Of a DNA stretch of 64,000 nucleotides, positions 49,560-59,900 are shown piece by piece. The stretch lies in NCBI RefSeq assembly GCF_000210295.1, contig NC_026742.1, positions 1,550,001 to 1,614,000 of the forward strand. The letters run 5' to 3'. Below the pieces are notes generated by a model. The model was not told the origin of the DNA. It saw only the letters and a program-made list of their open reading frames with translations, and did not search any database. The translations under genes and the position numbers were made by a program. The DNA is from Trypanosoma brucei gambiense DAL972 (lineage: Eukaryota; Euglenozoa; Kinetoplastea; Trypanosomatida; Trypanosomatidae). Numbering within the stretch: the stretch's first letter is position 1; every line of letters begins with the position of its first letter.

Positions 49560-51242
49560 ATGGAGGGCACTGGCGGTAAAGTTAAGGGACTAAGCTCATT
49601 GGAACTCAAGGCTTTGAGTGTCCCCTTTGCGTTGCGTTTCCTTCTGGGTGTGGAGTGTGATGTTGTATTATGCGTTACAGAGGTGGGAAATCGGCGACCC
49701 TTCTCCATTAGATTTCCGAGCCTTTCCAATGCATTCAAAGAGTTGTTGCAGTTGTGCGCCTTACGGTATGACCTCTCTTGTGAGCATTATGACGATTACA
49801 GCCTCTTTACGGGAATTCTAAAATTCCCAATACTTCGGTACATTGACTACATACCAGGTGCTTTACATATGGAAGAAGTCCTCGGGTGCTTAGGCGTGGA
49901 ATCGATAAGGTCACCGAAGCGTTTGGGAGAATCCCTCCATGAATTTGTGGCGTCCTTCATCGACTACAAGGACTACCAGCCAGACGCGGCACTTGATCCG
50001 TTGAATAACGGACTGTATTTAACGTTAGACTACGGCCTTTCCACAGCCACGCACAGTCACCTTGTGGAAATACAGTTTCATAGGGGATGGGATGTTGATG
50101 CAGCTCTGCGAGAGTTTGAGGAATTTAGCAGGTTGACAGCAAATGATATCCGCTTCATCGATGAAAACAATAGAGGAAGAGGTGGTGTGCTCGTTATGCC
50201 ATCAACACAAGACGCATCAGATTTGTTTGAGCGTTATGAGGACGAGGACTCCGATGACGAAGGTGAATTGCTACCTTTTGTGCTTCGTCCTGTAGCCCCA
50301 ATGGTGCCTGTTCCATCGGTGGAGGATTCAACGCTGAGAAAACACCGTGAGCAGTACTGGAAGGAGATTGAAACCTTCTGGAAGCGTTTCCCGATATGGA
50401 GTAATACGGTGGTTGTTTCCAACCTCTACGATGGCGCTACACTCGAGGACGCGCTTCGGTTGTTTGATGGACTTGCTATTGCAAAAGCCACAATGGTGGA
50501 ATGCGACACCCCCGCGCGCCGGCGGAAGTTGTATGTAACGTTTGAGACATCTGCCGTGGCGCGCACGGCTTTGTCGTCGGACAGCATGAGCACGAAAGGA
50601 AAAACTCTCCGAGTTCAAGTTTCTCCCCCGTTCCTTAATGAGGAGAGACGCGGCCGTGTGATTGAAACGATTTCTTCGCCCACCTCATCTCCATCATTGC
50701 GTAGTAAATGCTATCCCACCGGACTCACTGGTTCTCCTAACTGCACTACAGCAGAACCTGAGGGGGCACACAATGAACGGAAAGAGACAGAAGGTCGCCG
50801 GCGGGATGCACACGCCGTATCGGGCAAAAGTAGAGACTCTGCGCCCGCGTTAGTGAATACTGAGTCTAAACATAACGCGTATACAACGCCCAAGTTGAAA
50901 CCCAAGACACCGGATGTAACGTGTCAAAGCCCTTCACCGGTATCGTCAACCATGAATGCAAACGCCAGAGAATTTGTCCCTTCGTCTGCCTTTCATGCAT
51001 CCACTCCGACTACGAGCGCATATGTCTCACCTGTGCCTTTAGTGTGTGTGAGTGAAGTCCTTTTGTCTCCTCCTGCGTATTCTCTTCATGGAAGTTCTGT
51101 ACGGCAGGACGTTGGGTTGGGTGGAGGACCTCCGCCACCTCCACCGCCGTACACTGCGCCTCCTCCATATGGCGTTGCTGCGGTGCAAACTGTTGGTATG
51201 TTTCCATCTCATGTGCTTCCCCCACCGCATCAGTCAGCATAA
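49560..51242 (+). CDS. RNA-binding protein with one RRM and proline-rich tail
   Basis: A 560-residue protein. Residues 1-250 form a globular region I do not recognise, ending in an acidic stretch (ERYEDEDSDDEGE). An RRM-like fold follows at about 281-357: NTVVVSNLYDGATLEDALRL as RNP2 and helix 1, RRRKLYVTFETSAVARTAL as RNP1 and helix 2, then the last strand TLRVQVSPP. RNP1 lacks the usual Gly-Phe aromatics (KLYVTFE), so RNA binding may be weak or protein-directed. The C-terminal 200 residues are Ser/Thr/Pro-rich, with a run of seven prolines near residue 525. In trypanosomes such proteins often control mRNA fate. Start at the first ATG. The very long upstream spacer could be its 5' UTR. Confidence 0.8.
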   Translation: MEGTGGKVKGLSSLELKALSVPFALRFLLGVECDVVLCVTEVGNRRPFSIRFPSLSNAFKELLQLCALRYDLSCEHYDDYSLFTGILKFPILRYIDYIPGALHMEEVLGCLGVESIRSPKRLGESLHEFVASFIDYKDYQPDAALDPLNNGLYLTLDYGLSTATHSHLVEIQFHRGWDVDAALREFEEFSRLTANDIRFIDENNRGRGGVLVMPSTQDASDLFERYEDEDSDDEGELLPFVLRPVAPMVPVPSVEDSTLRKHREQYWKEIETFWKRFPIWSNTVVVSNLYDGATLEDALRLFDGLAIAKATMVECDTPARRRKLYVTFETSAVARTALSSDSMSTKGKTLRVQVSPPFLNEERRGRVIETISSPTSSPSLRSKCYPTGLTGSPNCTTAEPEGAHNERKETEGRRRDAHAVSGKSRDSAPALVNTESKHNAYTTPKLKPKTPDVTCQSPSPVSSTMNANAREFVPSSAFHASTPTTSAYVSPVPLVCVSEVLLSPPAYSLHGSSVRQDVGLGGGPPPPPPPYTAPPPYGVAAVQTVGMFPSHVLPPPHQSA

Positions 51243-52799
51243 TTTTATTTCTCTTTTCTCTTTTCTTTGTTTGTTTTTTTCACTGTTTTTCGCAATCGCT
51301 TCATTTTTTCGTTGGGTTTGTCTCAAAACAGGGGGAGAAGGGAAAGAAAAAGGAGAAAAAGGACTCTTGTGTGTGTATATATATATTGTGTAATTGTTTT
51401 TATTTGATATTTTTGTTACTTCCATGCCCTTCTTTTTTTGTTTTTTCCCCTCCGTTTTGACTTCCTTTTGTGTTTTACCACTACCTCGTTTCATAGCACT
51501 TTCTCAAAAAGAAAAAGTGAAAGAAAAACAATAAATATTTGTATTTATATTACCATCACTGTGTTGGTGTATGTGCTTGTTTCTGTGTTCAACTTTCCCC
51601 CTATTTCTTTCCTTCTCCTCTATCTCCCCCGAAGCTCCCTTTATATATATAAATATAAATATACAATTATACTGAGTGGTAAATATGTCAATTCACTACG
51701 CGGGCAATCATCTTATATTAACTGTGCCGCCTTTTTTTTTTCTTGACGGTCGGTGTGTTTTTACGATGTGAATATCCGAAATGTCATCTTTGGGGCAAGA
51801 CTTATCTCTTGTTGGTTATTTCTTTTTTTTTTTTTGCGCACGCATGTTTTCTTACGTGTGTGTCACGAGCGAAGGAAAAAAAAAAGATAAAAAGAAGGAA
51901 AATAAAGGTGTTTCCGCATATCAATATAATATTATATACATTTTTACACTTCTGTAATATGTGTGTATATATTTATTTGTTTTGACATATGTGCATATTA
52001 TATTATATTATATCATATTATATTATATTATGTGACTATGCTTATGGTGACGGGAGCCGATGAGATGGTTTTGAGCACTTGTTTTTGTGCTGCTTTTCTT
52101 CATTGCTTGTAGGCGGTTTGATATCTGTGAGGCTATTTGAAGTATTTTTCAGTAAACCTTTTCGCTCCCTTCCTTACTTTTTGTTTCTTCCATACTTCAT
52201 TTTTTTTTTCTTTTTGATGCACATGCTTTCATGTTTTTCCTCCTCGACTTAAAAGGGGAAAAAACTAATGAAAGAAAAAAAAGGCAGGAGAGCTTGAAGA
52301 AAGGAAAGGGTGTTGTTAAAGAAAAAAAAAGGATTCTGGAACAGAAGGAAGGAGGAAATTGATGAGATAATCTGCATAATAATAATATTTAATGGTCCTG
52401 GTTTTTCAAATCAGTTTCCATATAGACAAAGAACTGAATTGTGTTGAGATGTTTCTTTTGCTGCTGTTGTTGCGAGAGTTTAAGCACTTCCCTCACATCA
52501 CTGGACTACACAGTGTGATTGTCTTCATTAATGAGTCTATCAACGACTTTCCTGTCGTTTCTTACATGAAGCTGTTGGGAATTACACTTATATTAGCATA
52601 TTTATTCATATATTCTTTTGTGTCTGACTTTCATTTCTCCTGTGTGATGCGGAACAGGAGTTTATTTTCCCTTTTCCACATATACATGCTCATAAGTATA
52701 TACATATATAAATGCGTACATTTGTTTCTAAAATGCCCCATCTTTACAGTATGCTTTTCTTAATTATGACTTGGTCTTGCCTAAAGGTGGAAGGCAAGG
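51243..52799. other. Intergenic region
   Basis: T-rich DNA with pyrimidine tracts at 51422-51480, 51589-51640 and 51819-51836, and a TATTA-type repeat at about 51988-52030. A 123-codon frame at 52392-52763 with hydrophobic segments is not convincing. Likely UTRs plus splice signals. Confidence 0.5.
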
Positions 52800-54284
52800 A
52801 TGTATGCTGATGAGGAGGAGAGTCGTTTCACTGGCAATATTCATACAATGCCTTCGATGACTGCAAACGGTAAGAATAAGGAATCCGCAACGGAAACGAC
52901 AGATCTGCTCAGGAATGGCGGCTCCAAAGACGATGAAAATGTAGGTTATACATCAGCCTTCACGCAAACAATTGTCGTTATGCGACATGGGGAGAGGCGT
53001 GACGGGTCGGTGGATGCGGAACCGGAAGCGGATCCTCCTCTTACAGAACAGGGTTTAGCAAATGTGTCAAACGCAGCAACAGAGCTTCGTAACATTCTTG
53101 GAAGCAGAACAACACAGAATTTGCAGATTTTGACCTCACCGTTTTTAAGGACTATGCAGACAGCTGAGAGGCTGCAAAAGTGTGGAATAGGTGTAAGACG
53201 GCAGCGAATTGTAGACAACAGCCTTTGTGAGGTGTACGGGCCATTGAGAATTAAAAGTAAAGAACCACCCCGCTTACCCGATGATGTTGTGGTGTCCGGA
53301 CGTGGGTCGCTGCCTCTGTGGGGGGAGTCCCTCGAGTCAGCAACAAAACGGTTTGCTGATGCGTTACAAATGAACTCACGCACATATTCGGAAGCGAATC
53401 TACTATTCGTAACACACGGCGATGCCTTGGGTGCTATCGTTTCTGCACTCTATCCAATGCGGATGGTTTATGAGGCGGAATACCTCTCTTTCATTGTTCT
53501 GCGGAAAAATAAGATAGAAAACAGCTTAGCAAGTGGATGCCGTGAGTTTGAACTTGTGGCTTCCAAAGGTGTGCAATGGATGATCACAGGTCCGGAGGAT
53601 TGCGACCCACAAGAGTCGGGTCATGCAGCTTCTGAGGATTCCGCTTTAGGCAAGAAGAGCGACCCTTTCGGGCAACCGAGAGGTGATTCACCTCTTCACA
53701 TTTCCCGCCGCCCCTTTGGAGCTGAAGACGGTGCGTCACCCATTAATTCACACAACCTCTCCAATGAGGAGGGCCGCGGGTGCTTACTGGATTTTTGGTT
53801 ACTTTTTGTATTTCGCGTGTTGGCAGTGGCGTCGCAGGCACCTCTGTTTTTTTTCCTTGAGACAAACCTTAAGGATGCTGGCACGCATATCACTGTTGTT
53901 TTGTTACTCGAGTTGATATTCTTTTATGCCTCCACCACTGACGAGAGATATTTTGGTTTTTATCAGGCGCTCGTAGCTGTTGAGAATTTTCCTGCAGTTT
54001 GTCGGCGAAGTTACAGGTCACTTTCCGGTGGTCACGGTGCGAGCACCCCTCGACCCAATGTACTGTTAGTACTTTGCGCCGCGAGCTTAAAGTGTTTTGC
54101 CATTTTTGCTATTGCTAGCGGTGCTGCCGCGTTTTTAAGCCTTTTCCCCGGTATCCACTTCACAATGTTTGATTCGTATAAGATGATATTCAACTCATTC
54201 TGGAGTGCGCTACTGGTATTGTTTTTGCTCTTATTTAACTTTGTCCGTGTATACTGCTACGTGTCGGTAGCTTTGGCGAGTTAA
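52800..54284 (+). CDS. Histidine phosphatase fused to a C-terminal membrane domain
   Basis: A 494-residue protein. Residues 55-250 are a phosphoglycerate-mutase-like histidine phosphatase: VVMRHGERRDG with the catalytic His at residue 63, SPFLRTMQTAERL with the second Arg, and LLFVTHGDALGAI with the second His at about residue 206. The catalytic set looks intact, so it should be active on a phosphate ester or phosphoprotein. A polar linker (about 265-325) leads to several hydrophobic helices: LLDFWLLFVFRVLAVASQ, ITVVLLLELIFFYAS, VLLVLCAASLKCFAIF and the last 30 residues (ALLVLFLLLFNFVRVY). The phosphatase is probably anchored on the cytosolic face of a membrane. Substrate unknown. Start at the first ATG. 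Confidence 0.85.
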   Translation: MYADEEESRFTGNIHTMPSMTANGKNKESATETTDLLRNGGSKDDENVGYTSAFTQTIVVMRHGERRDGSVDAEPEADPPLTEQGLANVSNAATELRNILGSRTTQNLQILTSPFLRTMQTAERLQKCGIGVRRQRIVDNSLCEVYGPLRIKSKEPPRLPDDVVVSGRGSLPLWGESLESATKRFADALQMNSRTYSEANLLFVTHGDALGAIVSALYPMRMVYEAEYLSFIVLRKNKIENSLASGCREFELVASKGVQWMITGPEDCDPQESGHAASEDSALGKKSDPFGQPRGDSPLHISRRPFGAEDGASPINSHNLSNEEGRGCLLDFWLLFVFRVLAVASQAPLFFFLETNLKDAGTHITVVLLLELIFFYASTTDERYFGFYQALVAVENFPAVCRRSYRSLSGGHGASTPRPNVLLVLCAASLKCFAIFAIASGAAAFLSLFPGIHFTMFDSYKMIFNSFWSALLVLFLLLFNFVRVYCYVSVALAS

Positions 54285-54672
54285 TGGTTCCATTGGCGCG
54301 TGTGTTTTTGATCTCAATACTCCCAGAAAATAACGCAGCTACGCATTTAGAAAAGGAAAATGAATAAGGCGGTGGGGTGCACTGCACATGGTATATTGAA
54401 AAAAAAAAAGGAACAAAGGTAAAATACGAGTGAGGGTATCTGAAAGCACTGGGCGAGATTATCATTATTATTATCATTATTTTTTGTCGAGGTGCCGCCC
54501 GTATTTTGGGTGCGTACGTTTGTTTTCCGCAGTTCGAGACGCGTTGGGAAGACGGTGGTCACCGTTAGAGAATTAATGAAAAAAAGAAAGCAAGGGGGTC
54601 TTAGTGTTTTACAGAGAAGACGGACAATGAATGCATGCTCACGAATGCATATGTGCGTCTTTCCTTTTTTTT

Positions 54673-54706
<34 letters not shown>

Positions 54707-54969
54707 CGCATACGTGCTTGTATATATATGATGGAGCTCACTGTTGACGGTTACACTTTTATTTATGTTAAGTCATGTGTCACACTCCACTTATTGTTTC
54801 ATTTTTCTTTCAGCATTTAGGTAGGGAGGATTTTCAAGCGCTTAGGTAAATAGAAAACTGGGAGAGTGGTGTCGCCCGCTTGTTACAGTAAAGTAGTTTG
54901 CATTTTGTGTGTGTGTTATACCTCCTTTGGCTCTCATATAGCGCTCGATTATACTCCAAAATTCTCTTC
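54285..54969. other. Intergenic region with CT/GT microsatellite and splice signals
   Basis: A T run continues into (TC)n and (TG)n at about 54663-54706. A later pyrimidine tract (54793-54811) precedes the AG at 54812-54813 (TTTCAG), a likely acceptor for the next gene with a 5' UTR of about 157 nt. Confidence 0.5.
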
Positions 54970-55581
54970 ATGCAAACCAATGAACGTGTCGTCACTACTG
55001 TGGACGAACTGACATCTCGTGTTGCGCAGCGTTCAAACCTTTCCGGCGACGCCGTTCCCTTTACACCTTCATTTCTTCAAGTTCCAGAAGCGTCAACAAC
55101 CGTACCAACTACAGTAACGCAGCAATCAGGAGTAGTAACGGTGGCTCATGTGCGTGAAAACGGAGGGAAAGGGATGAGTGAAGAGGGAAAATTAAAGAGG
55201 AGAAACCACAACAGCAAAAGCGGCAATAGAAAGGCAAACAGAGACAAAGAACGCAAAGAGGTCTCCACGATTTCACCACAACAGCATGGTGGGGAGAGTG
55301 GTGGGGATTTGGAAATGTGTCAAGAGGAAATTGTCAAAGCTTTGACATTGGTAGCACCCATTTACAATGCACTGGAGGGTATGACTGAAGACGAAAAGTT
55401 GCTTCTTGAGGGTTACTTATGCAACTCGGGAACGAACAATGAAAGCGAAACATACGACACTTACGAAGATGATCGTTTATTTGTTAACGACGATGATGGG
55501 ATTAACTCGGAGGAGGAAGTGTGGATACTCCAACAGATGATGGACGCGGATGCACGGGTGTGTGAGCAACACGAAGAGTAA
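54970..55581 (+). CDS. Hypothetical acidic protein, 203 aa
   Basis: The frame extends upstream only through a T-rich leader, so the first ATG is used. Residues 1-60 are Thr/Val-rich. A basic, Lys/Arg/Asn-rich segment covers about 75-100 (KLKRRNHNSKSGNRKANRD). A likely helical region covers 120-150 (EEIVKALTLVAPIYNALEGM, then EDEKLLLEGYL). The end is acidic, with NDDDGINSEEE and a final helix. No signal, membrane or known domain. The sharp basic-acidic partition and charged helices suggest a nucleic-acid or protein-binding adapter, but I do not recognise a family. Confidence 0.6.
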   Translation: MQTNERVVTTVDELTSRVAQRSNLSGDAVPFTPSFLQVPEASTTVPTTVTQQSGVVTVAHVRENGGKGMSEEGKLKRRNHNSKSGNRKANRDKERKEVSTISPQQHGGESGGDLEMCQEEIVKALTLVAPIYNALEGMTEDEKLLLEGYLCNSGTNNESETYDTYEDDRLFVNDDDGINSEEEVWILQQMMDADARVCEQHEE

Positions 55582-56978
55582 AATTTATGAGGATTATTAT
55601 GGGTTTTGTGGAAGTGAAAACGCAAAATAAACGGTAGGAGGAGTTGGCGAACGAATTAGAAGTGATGTCCATAGAGATGTTGTTAATAAAATTATGATGT
55701 AGGTGAACATTACCATTGAAAGGTGCAGGCTGGGGCCGATGATTTTCTGTTGTGTTTTCTCCCTTGCATTACAAACTCTGGGTTGGCGATGGTGATGAAT
55801 TGGACTCCGTGTGTGTGTTAGAGAGAGATATCGTTGAAAGTACAAACTAAGGACGATAATCCCTTTGATTGTTAGTTATTTATTTTTTGGTTTCGTACGC
55901 AATTGAATTATTGGAGGTCTGCCCTCACTTTTGTTTGTGGGTTCCTTCAGGCGGTATCATAGAAGGGGAAGAAACACATACGTATTTTGGTTGTCTATTA
56001 GCCACATATTGGAGCAATGTTCACAAACGAGTGAGAGCAAACAAATACGTACAAAAGGGAAAGAAAACAGTGCATAAAACAATTGCTGGGCTTAAACCCT
56101 ATATATATATATATGTGTATTTTTTAATATTTATTCTGGACTTTCTCTTCCCTACCGTAAACTGTTCAGATGCAAGCGTTTAGTGGATGCTAGTTCAGGG
56201 CCAACCACCGATTATTGGTTTACATTTCATTTGAAATGTTGTTCCCGTGACACAATCCATGTCGTGACGCTGCATCTTGTTTGTTCAAAGCAAAATATGG
56301 TTTTCGAACCTTTCCCTCACTGAAACGTCTTGTTTTCAAGTTTAATTGCTGTTTGCCTCGTATTTTTCCTCTTTGTGTTTCGTTGTGCTCTTTAGCGTTA
56401 CTTTCCGTCTGCGTCACCTCACTCTTAAAGTTTCGGCTGTTCACTCCCTTCGCCAACATGACGCACAACAAACCTTTTCCCCTTTATATCATGAAATGAT
56501 GAGTTGCGCGTACGGAACTGCAAAATGTTGCACTTACTTATTTATTTTCTTCGGTATATGTTTTCTACTTTTGAATAGACGAAGCTTAAGTAATAGAGGA
56601 AACAAATAACACTAAAGACGGGTTGGTGGTTGTTAAACATTCATTTAACCCCCTTCAGGCTACCCCGGGCCCTATCGGGAGAATTATATATATATTGTTC
56701 TGTGTGGTGGTACATTGTGACGAGTAAAAAAAAGCTTCTGTTGACGGCAAGAGGGGTGAAACGTTTATATTTGTGGATAGGACGCGGGCGGGAGCGAAAG
56801 AGTGACCAACTATATAGGTATTTATAGTTGCGTGTTAACGTCGATTTTATTTTTTCTTAATCTTTATTTTTAAACAGGTTTTTTGTACATTTGTTGTTGG
56901 CTTGAGAACAAGCCCTCCACTGTTCTTTGAACACTTCTCGAAATCCAGTCACTGGTGAGGTTGGGGCAATCTCAGGTG
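55582..56978. other. Intergenic region with trans-splicing signals
   Basis: Mixed spacer of 1.4 kb. A TA tract lies at about 56101-56113. The tract at 56842-56870 and the AG at 56876-56877 (AACAG) look like the acceptor for the kinase-cyclase gene, giving a 5' UTR of about 102 nt. No gene supported. Confidence 0.5.
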
Positions 56979-59900
56979 ATGTGTGCCTTAAGGGATATCG
57001 CGTCAACTTCACCTTTAGGTGATGCCATTCGTGACCGCGTTAAGGGAGGTATAATTGTTACTACTGGTGAGGGAGCCGGTTCTTCTCCAGCCTCCACAAT
57101 AAACTCGAGCCCACTTGGGATGGGCAGAGGAAGTGATGATAGTGCACACAGCCCCCGCTCTGGGAATCCGCTCGGGTGGGAGGGGCTGGAGGGACAGTCC
57201 TTGCCGTTCTTTGGCATGAGGTCACGGGATGGGACGGATACCTGTATTCACTCACATTCATACGACCAACCACATGTCTGCCCAATATCTATGGAGAGAA
57301 ACCTGAGGCCAAGCAGTAGCGTTTCGTGGTTATGTGATGAAACCTTGTCGGAGGGTTTAGCCGGCTCACCGAAATCATCATTCTCTCCACTGGTTGCTTC
57401 TCCACGGTTCGTCAACCTTCGTGATTCTGTGGTTGCGGCCTCACCATTGGACTATTCTGAAGAGCACTCACCGCGTTTCGCCAGTGGCCCTTCTGAACGA
57501 GGCGGTTCATTTTGTTCACAGTTTTCAGACAACATTGCATTAGGAAAACAGTTGCAAGGTGCCCTCGCAAACCCAACTCTGTGGTGCTCCAAGGAGGAAT
57601 CACCTCGTAGCACTGCGCCGTCGCCGCACTCTCCGCGTGTTGGCTATTCGGGAAACTGTCTGGAGAGTCCTGATCTCAAAGTTGCCTCCGCTTCTCAACC
57701 AGGTCCCGCGGCCCCCTCGCATGATCCATGGAAGAAAGTACTACGTTGTCTTACAATTACTACTACATTGCAAATGCTTTTATTCGTAGTGGTGTTTGCG
57801 ACTCATTACTTTGTGACTACATGGGTCTTAGTACAGATTCAGGCAAAATGCACAAACAGCAGTTTAGCACCAGCGCGTTGCCACGCATTTATTGGGGACC
57901 GCCGGCCTCACCGTCTTGGATTCATCACCACGGAAAACTTCACTGTTGTTGGCACATTGTCAGGTTTCGTAGCCACAGCTCTTGGGGTGATGATACTGCG
58001 GTATCTACTGTGGCATACGCTGCGTTCCTTTTCGATGGGGACAGTAAGTTTGATTTGCCGTGTGGCGCCTTTGCTACAACAAGAGAAGGATGCAATTGTT
58101 TACCAACTGCAGGAGGCGACCAGTTTTTCAAGGAAAGAAGCTTCAGATGCCGGCAACAAGGAAAGGAGTGAAACCTCTCAGCCAAATGATAAGAAAACCG
58201 GTTACGCACCCAATCGTTTATGTGACCATAAAGGAGGTTCCACCAATTTTGTGTTGGACTCGTCTTGTAACATTCCAAAAGTTAATACCAGATATGAAAA
58301 TTTCCACGAATTGGCTGGACCTGATTTTGCCGGTGGTCGCGTCCCCCTGCGTGCGGTGCGGTCACACGAGATAATCCCTGTCTCGTCTTCCCCTCTTTTA
58401 AAAAATTTGGATCGCTCGAATAAATTCTCGACACCGACTGCAGTCAGGCACAACTACTGGTCAGTAAGGGAGGCGAGGGCTTCAGATTCCACTTCCTTGA
58501 GCACTCAGCAGTCTGATGCATGTATCGATGCGTTTGCACTACCGCGCCCCCGTGAGCTCAAAGTTTGCTGCGACGTGGAAGGTCATCCTCTGAAGACGAA
58601 CTTGCACAAGCACGCAGACCCTGATAAGTTCGATTCCGCTACAACGAACTTCTCTCAGGAGGTAACGGGTCGGAAAGAGGATGCACAAGAGAGCTCATCA
58701 TGCAAAACCAAGAGTGACTTCAGCACAAGTAATAGTGACCAGTTGTTGTTGGAAACATTCGGTAGCAAAAATGCGATGCTTAGCAATAGTAGTTTCTTGG
58801 CACAGCAAGTTACATTTCTTGTATGCCGATTGTTTTTGCCCGCATTGGACCTGGAAATGGAAGGCGTCGTAACGACGAAGAGGTTAAGAGCAGTGCAAGC
58901 AATGTCGCAGCAGTTCACGGAAGTTGTGCTGCGTGTGGCGAGGGAAGAGTTTGGTGTTCCATTTGATATTCGGTTGGACTCAGTTGTGGTGACGTTTCAC
59001 ACACCGTCAGGACCGAATTCTGTCAATTTGGTGAGACCACGTGATTGTGCCTTTCGTCTCGTGTCGGAACTTCAGAAGTTGGAGTCACAATGGGCCCGCA
59101 CGTCCTCGTTGCCATTTGTTTGGGGAATAGCCATGCACCTTAGCCAACTATTGGTTGGCGTCATCCGCACGCCGTCTGGTCGCACATCATCCCTGTACGG
59201 TGAAGAAGTGAGGTTGGCATACCGCGTGACCGAACTTTGTCGCATTCTCGACTGTCCATTACTAATGTTGCAACCATGCTATGATGTTTTCCGCGTCTGT
59301 GTGACCGCAGTTCCCGTTGACGTGATACACCGAAGGACGTGTGGCGGAGATGTTCGGATATACTTATACGACCCCAAAGCACCAAAAGAAAGGGAATGTG
59401 TGGGAAGTTCCCGTGAGCAGTATGCCCCCCTTATGGCGGCCTTTGGGCTAATGTGTGAGAAAAGGTTCAGCCAAGCATCCGAGCAGTTGGAGAAAGTCTT
59501 GGAGTTAGATCACAACGCCCCGCGGCTACACAGGCTTTGCAAGTACCTTGCGCAGGAGCATGAAGGGGAGAAGATGAACTCTTCTCTAAGTGACATTACC
59601 AGGTACGTGCGGGAGGGCCCACAGTGGTGTGCAGTGGATAGAGAGGCTAAGAAATTTATCCGAAAGAAGATTGAAAAGGCAGGAATGAGTATTGACATGA
59701 ATGCCACTTCGCTTTCCGTGTCGCAATACCCATTTAACGATGTGGTAGAACCGGGTTGTGCGCAGGAAATCAGTGAAGAGTATCGTTTGTTGCACCGGGT
59801 GGCAAATAGTTGCGCTATGATGGACTTGTCACGATTTGGGCAGTGTGAGTGCCACGTTTCCCCGCAGTATTATGCAGCACCAGGAAGTTTTCAACCGAAT

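Noticed and set aside
52392..52763. 123-codon frame with hydrophobic stretches
   Set aside because: Its composition reflects T-rich DNA and it directly precedes the phosphatase gene where a 5' UTR is expected; no family.
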